Counted from the stretch's first letter, positions 26,478-36,312 are shown. The stretch is 64,000 nucleotides of DNA from Defluviicoccus sp046348835 (GCA_046348835.1 JAXMDM010000002.1:744001-808000); one strand, 5' to 3'. Program-made: numbers and translations. Notes: generated by a model from the sequence alone, not told the origin.

Positions 26478-27839
26478 ATGGTCCCAGGGCGGACATTGTT
26501 GGCAATCGCGCTGGTCGCGGCATTGGCGCCCCCTGTCGCCAGGGCCGACCCGGCGCCGGCGGGGTCCCCTGCGACGGTGCCATCGGCGGCGGCGTCCACG
26601 GCGTCCGCGGCGGCCCCAGTGGCCCCAACGGCAGCCCCACCGGAGGCGAAGGCGGTCGTCGTCGCCTATGCCGATATCGCCCATGCCATGTACGAAGACG
26701 CTCACCAGGCGGCCTTGACGCTGAAAGGGGCGATCACGGCGTTCCTGGCGGAACCCACCGCGGACACGCTCGATAAGGCCCGCTCGGCGTGGAAGGCGGC
26801 GCGGGTGCCCTACATGCAGACGGAGGGCTACCGCTTCGGCAACGAGATCGTCGACGACTGGGAGGGGCGGGTGAACGCCTGGCCGCTGGACGAGGGACTG
26901 ATCGACTACGTCGACCGCGGCAGCTACGGCGACAGCTCGGACGAGAACCCGCTCTATACCGCCAATGTCATCGCCAACCCGTCGCTGAAGGTGGGCAAGA
27001 AGAAGATCGATGCCAAGGTGATCAATGCCAAGCTGCTGGAGACGCTGCAGGAAGCGGGGGGTGTCGAGGCCAACGTGGCGACCGGCTATCACGCCATCGA
27101 GTTCCTGCTGTGGGGCCAGGATCTCAACGGCACCGGGCCGGGTGCCGGTAACCGTCCCGCCACCGACTATAGCCTCAAGAACTGCACCGGCGGCCATTGC
27201 GACCGCCGCCGCGCCTACCTGCAGGCAGCCACCGGCCTTCTCGTCGACGACCTGGCGGAAATGGCCGCGGCGTGGGGGCCGAAAGGCAAGGCCCGGGCGG
27301 CGCTACTGAAGAAAGGCCCGGAGGGTGGACTTTCGACGATCCTGACCGGGCTCGGCTCCTTGTCCTACGGCGAACTGGCGGGGGAGCGGATCAAGCTCGG
27401 ACTGCTCCTGCACGACCCGGAGGAGGAACACGACTGCTTTTCCGACAACACCCACAACAGCCACTTCTATGACCAGGTCGGGATGATGGAGATCTGGAAC
27501 GGCCATTATCAGCGTCTCGATGGCAGCACCGTTGGCGGACCGAGCCTGGCCGAGCTGGCCCGGGCGAAAGCACCCGAGGCGGCGGCGCGCCTGGATCAGG
27601 CGATGGCGACGACAAAGGCGAAGATGGAGGTGATGAAGGCCGCCGCCGACCAGGGCAAGATGGCCTACGACCAGATGCTCGCCGCCGACAATCCCGAGGG
27701 CAACAAGATGCTCTCCGATATCGTCGATGCGCTGGTTGCCCAGACCCGCGCCATCGAGGCGGTGGTGGCGGCGCTCGGCCTGCACATCACGGTGGAAGGC
27801 TCCGACAGCCTCGACGATCCGGCCGCCGTCAAGCCCTGA
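26478..27839 (+). CDS. Imelysin-family periplasmic iron-uptake protein
   Basis: This 453-aa protein has a signal peptide (TLLAIALVAALAPPVARA), an Ala/Pro-rich linker (about residues 25-55) and an imelysin/peptidase M75-type helical domain. The GxHxxE motif is intact in TGYHAIEFLLWG. Other landmarks are YMQTEGYRFGNEIVDDWEGR, the Cys pair in NCTGGHCDRRRAYLQ and HDCFSDNTHNSHFYDQVGM. Imelysins (IrpA/EfeO-like) are iron-regulated periplasmic proteins, with no proven peptidase role. GGGAGG precedes ATG. It leads a four-gene operon behind a Fur-like box. Confidence 0.9.
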   Translation: MVPGRTLLAIALVAALAPPVARADPAPAGSPATVPSAAASTASAAAPVAPTAAPPEAKAVVVAYADIAHAMYEDAHQAALTLKGAITAFLAEPTADTLDKARSAWKAARVPYMQTEGYRFGNEIVDDWEGRVNAWPLDEGLIDYVDRGSYGDSSDENPLYTANVIANPSLKVGKKKIDAKVINAKLLETLQEAGGVEANVATGYHAIEFLLWGQDLNGTGPGAGNRPATDYSLKNCTGGHCDRRRAYLQAATGLLVDDLAEMAAAWGPKGKARAALLKKGPEGGLSTILTGLGSLSYGELAGERIKLGLLLHDPEEEHDCFSDNTHNSHFYDQVGMMEIWNGHYQRLDGSTVGGPSLAELARAKAPEAAARLDQAMATTKAKMEVMKAAADQGKMAYDQMLAADNPEGNKMLSDIVDALVAQTRAIEAVVAALGLHITVEGSDSLDDPAAVKP

Positions 27840-29041
27840 TGGCGAGAGGTGCGGGCGCTCGCGCTATGGTCCTTGCCGCACTGGTTGTCGCGGCGGCCGC
27901 GGCGCCGGCGCCCGCGGCCGAGCTGAGTGCGGCGATGGGGAAGGCCCTGTTCGAGCGCGCCTGGATCCCGGCCCCGGCGTCGACCGATGCCACGGACGGG
28001 CTGGGCCCCCTGTTCAGCGGCCGGGCGTGCGCGGCGTGCCACCCCGGCGGCGGGCCGGCGCGGCTGCGGGCGGCGGGGGGGCTCGTGGGCGGACGGGGGG
28101 TCGTCGTCCGCTTCGGCGATGCCGCCGGCCGGCCCGATCCCCGTTACGGGGCCCAGCTGCAGGAGGAGGCGGTTCCCGGGCTCACCCCGGAAGGCCGGTT
28201 AATCCCAGGCGGCGGACGGGTCGTCCGGCTCGCCCTGAACGGGCCGCCGCCGCAGCCGGGCATCCGGGCCGGCCTGCGCCTGGCGCCATCGCTGGCGGGC
28301 CGCGGCGCCCTGGAGCGGATCGACGCCGCGGCCGTCCTCTCTCTCGCCGATCCCGACGATCGCGACGGCGACGGCATTTCCGGCGTCGCCCGTCTGATCG
28401 GGTCCCCGGAGGGGGGGAAGCCGCGCCTCGGCCGGTTCGGCTGGAAGGCGGCATCCCCCGATCTCCGCAGCCAGGTGGCGAGCGCCTTCGCCTTGGACAT
28501 GGGGTTGTCCAGCACCGACGCGCCGCTGCCCTTCGGCGACTGCACCGCCGCCGAGACCGACTGTCTGGCGGCCCCCACCGGCATCCGGCCCGGCGGCAAG
28601 GGTCAGGAAATCGACGATCAGATCATCCGACTGGTGACCGACTTCGCCGCCGGCCGGCCGCTGCCGGCGGCCGCTGCCGACCCGGAGGCGATGCGTCTCC
28701 TGGGTAGGGCCGGGTGTGTCGCCTGCCACGTCCCGACCCTGCCGGATGCGGCCGGAACGCCGGTTCCCGTCTTCACCGATCTGTTGCTGCACGATATGGG
28801 CGCCGATCTCGACGACGGCGTGGGCGAGCCGGATGCCGCGTCGGCCGAATGGCGGACGGCGCCGTTGATCGACCTCGGTCGTCGCAACGGAATCCGCCGC
28901 TACCTCCACAATGGCGGTGCCGCCTCGATCGCCGCCGCGATCGCGCTCCACGGCGGCGAGGCGGCGGCATCGCGACGCCGGTTCGCGGCGCTCGCGGCAG
29001 CCGACCGCGCCAAACTGCTTCGGCTTTTGGAAGGAATGTGA
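27839..29041 (+). CDS. Di-haem oxidoreductase (DUF1111/DHOR family)
   Basis: This 400-aa secreted c-type cytochrome has a signal peptide (MVLAALVVAAAAAPAPAA) and two CxxCH haem sites, GRACAACHPGGG and GCVACHVPTLP. Between them is a calcium-type DPDDRDGDGISG loop. DUF1111 proteins resemble MauG and cytochrome c peroxidases and commonly sit between imelysin genes, probably for redox handling of iron or ligand during uptake. Its ATG overlaps the imelysin stop (TGATG). Confidence 0.87.
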   Translation: MARGAGARAMVLAALVVAAAAAPAPAAELSAAMGKALFERAWIPAPASTDATDGLGPLFSGRACAACHPGGGPARLRAAGGLVGGRGVVVRFGDAAGRPDPRYGAQLQEEAVPGLTPEGRLIPGGGRVVRLALNGPPPQPGIRAGLRLAPSLAGRGALERIDAAAVLSLADPDDRDGDGISGVARLIGSPEGGKPRLGRFGWKAASPDLRSQVASAFALDMGLSSTDAPLPFGDCTAAETDCLAAPTGIRPGGKGQEIDDQIIRLVTDFAAGRPLPAAAADPEAMRLLGRAGCVACHVPTLPDAAGTPVPVFTDLLLHDMGADLDDGVGEPDAASAEWRTAPLIDLGRRNGIRRYLHNGGAASIAAAIALHGGEAAASRRRFAALAAADRAKLLRLLEGM

Positions 29042-29046
29042 CGCCC

Positions 29047-30144
29047 ATGCGCAATCTCCTCTCGTCACCTCCCCGCCGTCGCGGATGGCCGCGGTTGGCG
29101 GCCGCAGCACTGCTGTTGATCGCCACGATAGCCGACAGCCGGGCCGATACCGCCCCCGATCCGGTCGCGATCAAGGAGATCCTGGAGCATACCGTCAGCG
29201 GTTATGCGCAACCCGTGTCGGCGGCGTTCGCCCAGCAGGCCAAAGAGTTGGCGACGCAGACGGCCGCCACCTGCCGCGGCGGATCGGCCCCGTTGGAGGG
29301 GCTCCGGTCGACGTTCCGCGACCTGGCGGCCGGATGGGGCCGACTGTCGGTTGCCCGGTTCGGGCCCCTGGTGGCCGACGCCCGGCTGGAGAAGCTGGCG
29401 TTCTGGCCCGATGACCGCGGCGCCGTTCGCCGGCAGACGCTGCAGCTGGCGGCGGCACTGCCGGCCGGCGATGCGGAGGCCATCGCCTGGCTGGGCAAGC
29501 AGAGCGCGGCGGCGCAGGGCCTGCCGGCGTTCGATTTCCTCGCCTTCGCCCCCGACGTGGAGCGCAACTGCCGGATGGCGGTGGCCGTCGCCGGCAACAT
29601 CGCCCGGCTGGCCGAGGAGGTGGCGGACGGCTTCAAGGATGACGCGCACCTGGCGCTGCTCACCCCCGGTCCCGACAATCCCAGCTATCCCAATGCCGGC
29701 GAGGCCCTGGCCGAGGTCTTCCGCGCGATGTCCACCCAAGCGGAGGTGGTCCGTACGATCATGATCCTCTCCCCCCTCGGCCGCACCCCGGACGAGGCGA
29801 AGCCGTCGCACCTGTTCTTGCGATCGGCGACGGCGACGACGGTATACCTGGCGGGGGCGGTCGACGGCCTCGATCACATGTTCGCTGCCATGGCCCTCGA
29901 CCAGACGCCCGCCGGCCGTGCCGCTCACCTCGGTGTCGATGCCGCGCGGCGGGAGCTGCAGACGGCGCGGGAAATGGTGGCGGCGCTGCCGGCGGATTTG
30001 GCCGGGGCGATCACCGATCCGGCCATGCGCGGCAAGCTGACCACCGCCGCGTTGGCGCTGGAAGGGTTCAATCGCGCCGTCAATCTGCAGCTTGCGCCGG
30101 CATTCGGAATCAGGACGGGGTTCAATGCGCTCGACGGGGATTGA
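29047..30144 (+). CDS. Second imelysin-like protein, lacking the GxHxxE motif
   Basis: This 365-aa protein has a twin-arginine-free signal peptide (WPRLAAAALLLIATIADSRA) and an imelysin-type all-helical fold (FRDLAAGWGRLSVARFGPLV, VAVAGNIARLAEEVADGF). The region equivalent to GxHxxE reads GLPAFDFLAFA, so the His/Glu motif is missing. This is typical of the second imelysin in such operons. The gene starts 5 bp after the di-haem gene and overlaps the DUF1513 gene by 20 bp, consistent with one transcript. Confidence 0.82.
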   Translation: MRNLLSSPPRRRGWPRLAAAALLLIATIADSRADTAPDPVAIKEILEHTVSGYAQPVSAAFAQQAKELATQTAATCRGGSAPLEGLRSTFRDLAAGWGRLSVARFGPLVADARLEKLAFWPDDRGAVRRQTLQLAAALPAGDAEAIAWLGKQSAAAQGLPAFDFLAFAPDVERNCRMAVAVAGNIARLAEEVADGFKDDAHLALLTPGPDNPSYPNAGEALAEVFRAMSTQAEVVRTIMILSPLGRTPDEAKPSHLFLRSATATTVYLAGAVDGLDHMFAAMALDQTPAGRAAHLGVDAARRELQTAREMVAALPADLAGAITDPAMRGKLTTAALALEGFNRAVNLQLAPAFGIRTGFNALDGD

Positions 30145-31312
30145 TCGCCGCACCCTGCTCAAGGCGGCGCCGGCGCTGGGGCTCGCCGGATTGGCCATCG
30201 GCGGCGCGGGGATCGCCGCCTGGGCGAAGGGCGGGCTCGGCGCCGCACGGGCGTCGTCGGCGCCCGCCACCGGGGAGGGCGCGTACGTCGCCGCCCGCCA
30301 GGAGGCGGACGGACGCCACGTGGCGGTCGTCTTCGATCCGGACAGCGGCGACCGCGCCGTGGTGCCGCTGCCCGGACGCGGCCACGACGTCGCCGTCTCG
30401 CCGCGCGCCGGTCTGTTGGTGGTCTTCGCCCGCCGGCCCGGCCGCTTCGCCGTCGCGGTGCAGGCGGATCGGCCGCCGGTGGTCTTCGAGGCGCCCGCCG
30501 ATCGCCACTTCAACGGCCACGGCGTCTTTTCGCCCACGGGCGATCTTCTTTACGCGACCGAGAACGATTTCGTCGGACAGCGGGGGGTGATCGGCGTCTA
30601 CCGGTGCCCCGGCCGGTTCGACCGGGAATGGCGCCGGATCGGCGAGCTATCCAGCTTCGGCATCGGCCCGCACGAGGTGCTGCTCCTGGCGGACGGCACC
30701 ACCCTCGCCATCGCCAATGGCGGAATCCAGACCGACCCCGGCGTCGGCGACGGGCGAACCCCCGTCGGCAGCGGCGTGCAGGCCGATCTGGTGCTGATCG
30801 ACCGGCGCTCCGGAGAGCGGCGCGGCCAGTGGCGTCTCGCGCCCGGCCTTGCCGATCTGTCGATCCGGCATCTGGCCGTCGATCGGGACGGCCAGGTCTG
30901 GTTCGGCTGCCAGTGGGAAGGAGCCGCGGATGCCAAGCCGCCGCTCTTGGGCAGGCTCGCCCGGACGGGTGACTTGGACCTGGTGGAGACGGGGGTCATC
31001 CCGGGGAACCTGGGCGACTACGTCGGCTCGGTCGCGGCCGACGGCAGCGGTGCCCTGATCGCCCTGTCGAGCCCGCGCGCCGGGCAGGTGGCGGTGGTCG
31101 ACGCGGCAAGCGGGCGCATCCTCGCGGTGGCACCGCTGGCCGACGGCTGCGGCCTCGCCCGCCGCCCGCCGGGGGGCGAGGCGGGGTTCATTGCCACCAG
31201 CGGCACCGGTCGGGTGGAGGCGCTGAGCCTTTCCGGCGAGGACGTGGTCCAGGAACCGCTCCGGATCTCGTCCGGGCGGTGGGACAACCATCTGCGTCCG
31301 GTTCGGGTCTGA
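30125..31312 (+). CDS. DUF1513 beta-propeller protein with Tat signal
   Basis: The 395-aa protein begins with a twin-arginine signal (DRRTLLKAAPALGLAGLAIG), implying folded export. The rest is a beta-propeller-like DUF1513 domain with RGHDVAVSPRAGLLVVFARR, FNGHGVFSPTGDLLYATEND, FGIGPHEVLLLADGTTLAIA and DLSIRHLAVDRDGQVWFGCQ. Its biochemical role is unknown. The family co-occurs with imelysin/DUF1111 operons. It is the last gene of this operon and converges on the cytochrome c peroxidase gene 29 bp away. Confidence 0.85.
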   Translation: MRSTGIDRRTLLKAAPALGLAGLAIGGAGIAAWAKGGLGAARASSAPATGEGAYVAARQEADGRHVAVVFDPDSGDRAVVPLPGRGHDVAVSPRAGLLVVFARRPGRFAVAVQADRPPVVFEAPADRHFNGHGVFSPTGDLLYATENDFVGQRGVIGVYRCPGRFDREWRRIGELSSFGIGPHEVLLLADGTTLAIANGGIQTDPGVGDGRTPVGSGVQADLVLIDRRSGERRGQWRLAPGLADLSIRHLAVDRDGQVWFGCQWEGAADAKPPLLGRLARTGDLDLVETGVIPGNLGDYVGSVAADGSGALIALSSPRAGQVAVVDAASGRILAVAPLADGCGLARRPPGGEAGFIATSGTGRVEALSLSGEDVVQEPLRISSGRWDNHLRPVRV

Positions 31313-31341
31313 GCCGGAGGCGGGTGGCGGCGGGCTACGGC

Positions 31342-32499
31342 CTACGGGCCGGCGTGCAGGAGAGACTCGTAGCGGCGGTCGGTGAGCGTCTTCAGGAAGG
31401 CGACCAGGGCGTCGATGCGCTTGTCGTCGAGGGCCGGGCCGATCTCGAGCTCCTTCAGCGAAATGTTGGCGTCCACTTCCGGCGGATCGAACGGCCGGCC
31501 GGTCTCCGGGTTGATCAGCCGCTCGGGATTCTTGGTGTTGTACTTGTTGTAGAAGAGGACGACGGTGCGCAGGTCCTTGAACACCCCGTTGTGCATGTAG
31601 GGCCCGGTGACCGCCACGTTGCGCAGCGTCGGGACCTTGAACTTGCCGGCCTGGTCCGGTTCCGACACCGCCGGATTCTGGGCCAGGCCGCGGTCCACCG
31701 CCGTCACCCCGTTGACCGCCCGCGCCGCACGATTGGCGGGGACGCCGATATTGTGGAACTCGTGATTGGTGAACGTTTCGGCCGGCTGCAGTCGGCTTTT
31801 CTCCAGGAGGTGACACTGGCCGCAGTTGGAGAACTGGGTGGAAAAGAACAGGACCCGGCCCAACTCTTCCTGCTCAGTCAGCGTCTCTTCGCCCCGCTGC
31901 CAGCGATCGAATTTTGAATCGAACGGTGCAAACATCGGCGTCCGTTCGAAGGCGGCGATGCTCGCCGTCATCGCCGCATAGCCCGCCTCGGTCGAGGCGA
32001 GGGCGCCGTCGCCGTAGAGGCGGGTGAGCGCTTCGACGTAGATCGGGTTCTCCTTCAGCCGCGCCACCACCGCCGCCTTGTCGGCCATGCCCATTTCCAG
32101 CGGATTGAGCGGCGGCTGGCCGGCCTGGTCCTCCAGCGTCGCGGCGCGGCCGTCGAGGAACAGACCGCCCACGTAGACCCCCTTGTCGTTGCGGTGGAAC
32201 TTGGGGCTGAAGCGGGCATAGGCGGCGGTGGGGGTGTTGCGATCGCCGAGCGAGTGACCGTCGTCGCCGAGGGACACCGCCCGCCCGGCCGGCGTGTCGC
32301 GCGGATCGACGAAGCCGACCTCCGGCGAATGGCAGGTGGCGCAGGCCTGGGTCCGGTTCTTCGACAGGTTGGTATCGAAGAACAACACTTCGCCCACGGC
32401 CTCCGCCGTCGGCGTGTCCCCACAAACGGCGGCCGTGGGCAGGGCTGCGGAGACGAGGAGGAGGGCGATCAGGTAGGACCGGGTCAGGAGATGTGCCAT
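31342..32499 (-). CDS. MauG/cytochrome c peroxidase family di-haem protein
   Basis: This is a 385-aa periplasmic di-haem protein with a signal peptide (LIALLLVSAALPTAAVCG) and haem sites QACATCHSPEVGF and FSNCGQCHLLE. The family features NTPTAAYARFSPKFHRND, KFKVPTLRNVAVTGPYMHNG and LVAFLKTLTDRRYE follow. It may reduce peroxide or oxidise a protein or ligand substrate. It is the last gene of the porin-fbpC operon, 12 bp after fbpC. The iron context suggests a role in iron uptake redox chemistry rather than general detoxification. Confidence 0.86.
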   Translation of the reverse strand: MAHLLTRSYLIALLLVSAALPTAAVCGDTPTAEAVGEVLFFDTNLSKNRTQACATCHSPEVGFVDPRDTPAGRAVSLGDDGHSLGDRNTPTAAYARFSPKFHRNDKGVYVGGLFLDGRAATLEDQAGQPPLNPLEMGMADKAAVVARLKENPIYVEALTRLYGDGALASTEAGYAAMTASIAAFERTPMFAPFDSKFDRWQRGEETLTEQEELGRVLFFSTQFSNCGQCHLLEKSRLQPAETFTNHEFHNIGVPANRAARAVNGVTAVDRGLAQNPAVSEPDQAGKFKVPTLRNVAVTGPYMHNGVFKDLRTVVLFYNKYNTKNPERLINPETGRPFDPPEVDANISLKELEIGPALDDKRIDALVAFLKTLTDRRYESLLHAGP

Positions 32500-32511
32500 C
32501 GGCCGCCCTCC

Positions 32512-33672
32512 TTACGATGCGGCGAAGACGAAGGACCGGGCCGGGTCGACAGCGACGCCGACGCGGGTGCCGGGGGTGGGGAGATGGACGCCGGGCACCA
32601 GCGCCCGCAGTCGACAGTTGCCGGCGTCGGTGACGACGGCAACGGCGCTGAGGCTGCCCAGCAGCCGGCTTTCCACCACCACCGCGTCGTCGCCGCCCGG
32701 CCGGATCGAGATCGCCTCGGGCCGGATCAGGACGACGGCCTTGGCGCCGTCCGCGAGCCCATCGGCGGGGAAGCGGCCGGCCGGGGTATCGAGCCCGCCC
32801 TCGACGACGGTGCCCTCCCAGCGGTTCAGCGGACCGAACATTTCGGCCACGTAGGGATCCACCGGGGCGAGATACAGCTCGCTCGGTGCGCCTTGCTGAA
32901 CGATCCGACCGTGGCGCATCAGGAGGATCCGGTCGGCCAGCGCCATCGCCTCCTCGGGATCGTGGGTGACGATGAGGGTGGAGATCAGCATCTCGCGGAG
33001 AAAGGCGGCGGTCTCCTCGCGCACCCGGGCGCGGAGACCGACGTCGAGGCCGGAGAAGGGCTCGTCGAGGAGCAGCAACTCGGGGCGCGGGGCCAACGCC
33101 CGCAATAACGCGCAGCGCTGCTGCTGGCCGCCGGAGAGCGTGTGCGGATAGGCGTCCGCATAGTCGCTGAGCCCGGTGCGTTCCAGCATCTTGCCGGTCC
33201 ACGCCTTGCCCGCCGCGGTGGCGGCGATGCCGAAGCGGACGTTCTCGGCAACGGTGAGGTGGGGGAAGAGGGCGTAGTCCTGGAACATCAGTCCGACCCG
33301 GCGCGCCTCCGGCGGATGGTCGACGCCGGCGGCGGTATCGGCGACGATGCGGCCGCCGACCTCGATCCGGCCCGTCTGCAGGCGCTCCAGTCCCGCCGAG
33401 AGCCGCAGCAGGGTCGTCTTGCCGCAGCCGGACGGCCCCAAGAGGCAGACGATCTCGCCCTTGCCGACGCAAAGCGAGACGCCGCGCACCACCTCGTCGC
33501 CACGGACGTAGGCGTGATGGACGCCGTCGAGCCGCAGCCCGGCGCCCGGTTCGGCAACGGCGGCGAGCGGCGCGCCCATGGCTGCGCCGGTCAGGGTCGC
33601 TCCCTCCGGATCGCCGCGTCCGCCTCTGCCGCCGTTGCCTTCCCCTGCCTCCAGCAGTTTCGATCCCTCCAT
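32512..33672 (-). CDS. fbpC: FbpC-type ferric iron ABC transporter ATPase
   Basis: This is a 386-aa importer ATPase. Walker A is GPSGCGKTTLLRL, the Q-loop FQDYALFPHLTVAENV, the signature LSGGQQQRCALLRALAPRPE, Walker B LLLLDEPFSGLD, and the H-loop STLIVTHDPEEAMALADR. A TOBE-type regulatory domain follows (KAVVLIRPEAISIRPGGDDA). The N-terminal 30 residues are Gly-rich and not conserved. fbpA and fbpB lie 4 kb away on the opposite strand and lack their own ATPase, so this is their likely partner. It lies 7 bp after the porin gene. Confidence 0.82.
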   Translation of the reverse strand: MEGSKLLEAGEGNGGRGGRGDPEGATLTGAAMGAPLAAVAEPGAGLRLDGVHHAYVRGDEVVRGVSLCVGKGEIVCLLGPSGCGKTTLLRLSAGLERLQTGRIEVGGRIVADTAAGVDHPPEARRVGLMFQDYALFPHLTVAENVRFGIAATAAGKAWTGKMLERTGLSDYADAYPHTLSGGQQQRCALLRALAPRPELLLLDEPFSGLDVGLRARVREETAAFLREMLISTLIVTHDPEEAMALADRILLMRHGRIVQQGAPSELYLAPVDPYVAEMFGPLNRWEGTVVEGGLDTPAGRFPADGLADGAKAVVLIRPEAISIRPGGDDAVVVESRLLGSLSAVAVVTDAGNCRLRALVPGVHLPTPGTRVGVAVDPARSFVFAAS

Positions 33673-33679
33673 GGTGAGG

Positions 33680-35005
33680 TTAGAAGACGATGCCGATTTC
33701 GCCGCCGCCGACGACGGCGGTGCCGGCGCTATTGACGCCCGACGGATCGAACACGAACTGCATGTCGGGTCGCACGTATAGCCACGGCGTCAACTGCACG
33801 GTGTAGGCGAGTTCGAGCACCTTTTCCGAGCCGCTCGGCTCCAGGTCGTTGGAAAGCTTTCCATAATAGAAGCCGATAGCGGCAGCGTCGTTGTCGCGCT
33901 CGGGAATCAGGCCCTTGTAGACCATGCCGGTGGCGAAGAAGACCGGGCTTTCGTTGATGGACTGGCGCGGCAGGTAGGTGACCACCGCCCACGGGGTCAG
34001 GCCCTGATCGTCGGTATCGGGCTCGCGGTAGACCATTTGCTGGCCGGACACGTAGAAACCGGGGCTCCCCTTCTTGTTGCGGCCGTCCTTGAGATCTTCG
34101 CGATCACCGCTCGAGAACAGCACACCCATCTTGGCCAGGCCCGGCAAGCCGGATGGCCGGGCCGTCGGCTCGGGTTCCGCCGCCGGCTGCCCGCCCGCCT
34201 CCGCCGCCTTGTTTTCTTCCTCCTCGGCGCCCGGCTCTTCCTTCGGCTGGTTCCAGCCGTAGCTCACCTCGCCGATGACCAGCATCCCGTTGCCCGGATC
34301 CAGGTCGAAATCCACCCCGTGTTCCTTGTCGTCGTTGGCGTTCTCGTTGCCATTGTAGAAGCCGATGGCGAAGCGCAGGTTGTCGATGGGCTCGGCGGTG
34401 CCGACGACGCCCCACTGGGTGAACGGCGCGGTGGTGAACCCGGCGTTGTTGTCGGGGACGTTGGACGGGGTGCCGTTAATGCCGCCGTTGACGTAGTAGG
34501 TGTAGATGTCCGAGGCGAGGAAATCGTCTTCGGTGGTCACCCGGCCGACCTTGACCGAATAGTGGTCGTCGTCGAACGACTGCCTCAGGTAGAGCTGCGA
34601 TAGGCGGACCTTCTGGCCGGTGAAGATCTGCGCCACGGCGAACATGTTGCCCACCTGCCGCTCCGAGAGGTCGTGCCCCGACGACCAGGCGCCGCTGGCA
34701 TAAAGGCTGAGGCCGGGGATGCCGGCCAGCTTCTCGAAGTCGAAGTTGATGCCCGCATCGACCCGGCCGGCGTAGTCCCAGCCGTCGCCGCTGCCGGCGT
34801 TGCCGTTGCGCACCGCCAGCAGATCGGTGGTGTACGCCATCTCGGGGGTGATCCCCATGTCCTCCAGTTGGGTGCGGAAGCCGCCCCAGTCGCCGGTGGC
34901 GTAGTCGCCGGTAAGCCAGTCGTCGATGGCATCGGCCGCGGCGGGGTTGGCTCCTCCCACCAGCAGCAGGCCGGCGATCACCTTTGTTTTTGTTCGCTTT
35001 CGCAT
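33680..35005 (-). CDS. OprB-family outer-membrane porin
   Basis: This 441-aa beta-barrel protein has a signal peptide (VIAGLLLVGGANPAAADA) and the carbohydrate-selective porin pattern LTGDYATGDWGGFRTQLEDM, GLSLYASGAWSSG, QLYLRQSFDDDHYSVKVGRV and WLYVRPDMQFVFDPSG. It ends in an aromatic residue (IGIVF), as outer-membrane barrels do. An unusual acidic insert EEPGAEEEENKAAEAG (about residues 255-285) probably forms a surface or periplasmic loop. Family members in Fur-controlled operons are thought to admit iron chelates. It is co-transcribed with fbpC. Confidence 0.82.
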   Translation of the reverse strand: MRKRTKTKVIAGLLLVGGANPAAADAIDDWLTGDYATGDWGGFRTQLEDMGITPEMAYTTDLLAVRNGNAGSGDGWDYAGRVDAGINFDFEKLAGIPGLSLYASGAWSSGHDLSERQVGNMFAVAQIFTGQKVRLSQLYLRQSFDDDHYSVKVGRVTTEDDFLASDIYTYYVNGGINGTPSNVPDNNAGFTTAPFTQWGVVGTAEPIDNLRFAIGFYNGNENANDDKEHGVDFDLDPGNGMLVIGEVSYGWNQPKEEPGAEEEENKAAEAGGQPAAEPEPTARPSGLPGLAKMGVLFSSGDREDLKDGRNKKGSPGFYVSGQQMVYREPDTDDQGLTPWAVVTYLPRQSINESPVFFATGMVYKGLIPERDNDAAAIGFYYGKLSNDLEPSGSEKVLELAYTVQLTPWLYVRPDMQFVFDPSGVNSAGTAVVGGGEIGIVF

Positions 35006-35047
35006 CTCGCATACTCCCCTGAAGTCGTGCGGCCGCCGGCGGGCCGG

Positions 35048-36312
35048 TTAATCGAAGGTTTCTTCGCTGAGCCGGCGCAAACCCTGGACAAAGGACGACA
35101 GACTGCCGGTGCGCAGTGGCACGAACGCCGTGGCCCGCTGCCGACAGAACCGTTTCGCCCGCAGACAGGCATCGTGACTGATGCAATCGACCGGGCAGAA
35201 GACCGCGTCGCCGCGGCAGAGAAGGCCGTCGAGGCGGCTGGTCTGCTCCGCCAGGCCGCCGTCATGGTGGAGGAACTCGCCGCCGCAGCGTTCGACCAGC
35301 GCCCGCAGGTGGGGGATGGTGCAGCCGCGACCGCCGACGTAGACGATCCGGCGCCCGCACAGATCGATGACGGTCGCCTCGGATCGGCCTGCTCGGCCTC
35401 GGCCTCGAGGGTCGGGGCCAGATGCTCGCGCACCATCCGCTCCATCGCCTCGCATTCGGCGGCGACGGCACCGATCATCTCCTCGATCCGCTGGTGCGCC
35501 TGGGCGAGGCCGGCATTGTCCCGCCGCAGGGCGGCGATGGTGCTCCGGCTTTCCTCCAGCTCGCTTTCCGCATCAGCCAGGCGGTGCGTGCTGCGATCCA
35601 GATCGGCGGCGACCATCTGAAACGCATCGCCGCTTTCCAGCAGCCGCAGGCGGTCCTCGGTCTCTTCCAACCGCTGCTCGATCGCCCGGGCGCGGGACAG
35701 TCGGCCGCTCAGGTCCCGGACCTCGACGGCATGCTGATCCAGCATCCGCATCGTGTCCCGATCCCGCTCGGCAAGGCGCTGCTTGAGGCCGGCGATCGCC
35801 TCGGCGAGGGCGTCTCGCTCCTCCTCCAGCGCCATCAGGCGGCGGATGTCGGCCCGGTTGGCGGCACCGACCATGTGGGAGAGCATGTGCACGTGGCCGA
35901 ACGTCCGCATCACCAGCTTTTCAGGCGCGTCGGGGTGGGTGAGCAGCGCCCAGTAGGGGCCCGGAATGTCACCGTCGGCGAGGCTCGCCTCCCACAACGC
36001 GGCGATGGCTTCGCCGCCGGTGGCGGCAGCAAACCGCCGGATGGCGCTGGCGTAGCGCCGGTCCAGGAGCTTGTTCATCTGCCTCGCCACCGAGCCTCCC
36101 TGGCCGGCCCAGACGACGAAGTTGCCGTGGATGGCAAACTCGGAGACCTCCTTCGGCGACTGGATCTGCAGCCGGCGCTCGATCCGGCGCAGATCGCCCA
36201 GCGTCAGACAGGTGCCGACGACCGAGCAGTGCAGTCGGGTGTCCAGGTCCCAGAGTTTCCGCCGCCGGGCACCAGCCGGCGCCGCTTTGGCCATGGCGCA
36301 GGCGTCACACAT
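35048..36312 (-). pseudogene. DUF2325 protein, apparent single-base frameshift
   Basis: ATG 36312 opens MCDACAMAK, then HCSVVGTCLTLGDLRRIERR, FAIHGNFVVWAGQGGSVARQ and a long coiled coil (about residues 150-310, DRLRLLESGDAFQMVAADL). After EHLAPTLEAEAEQAD the frame becomes nonsense. The C-terminal DUF2325 domain continues in a -1 frame: VIDLCGRRIVYVGGRGCTIP, HHDGGLAEQTSRLDGLLCRG, DCISHDACLRAKRFCRQ, stop at 35048. One extra base near 35377-35410 would give 421 aa. Cysteine-rich DUF2325 proteins are found beside iron-uptake genes. Assembly error, decay or recoding are all possible. Confidence 0.7.
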
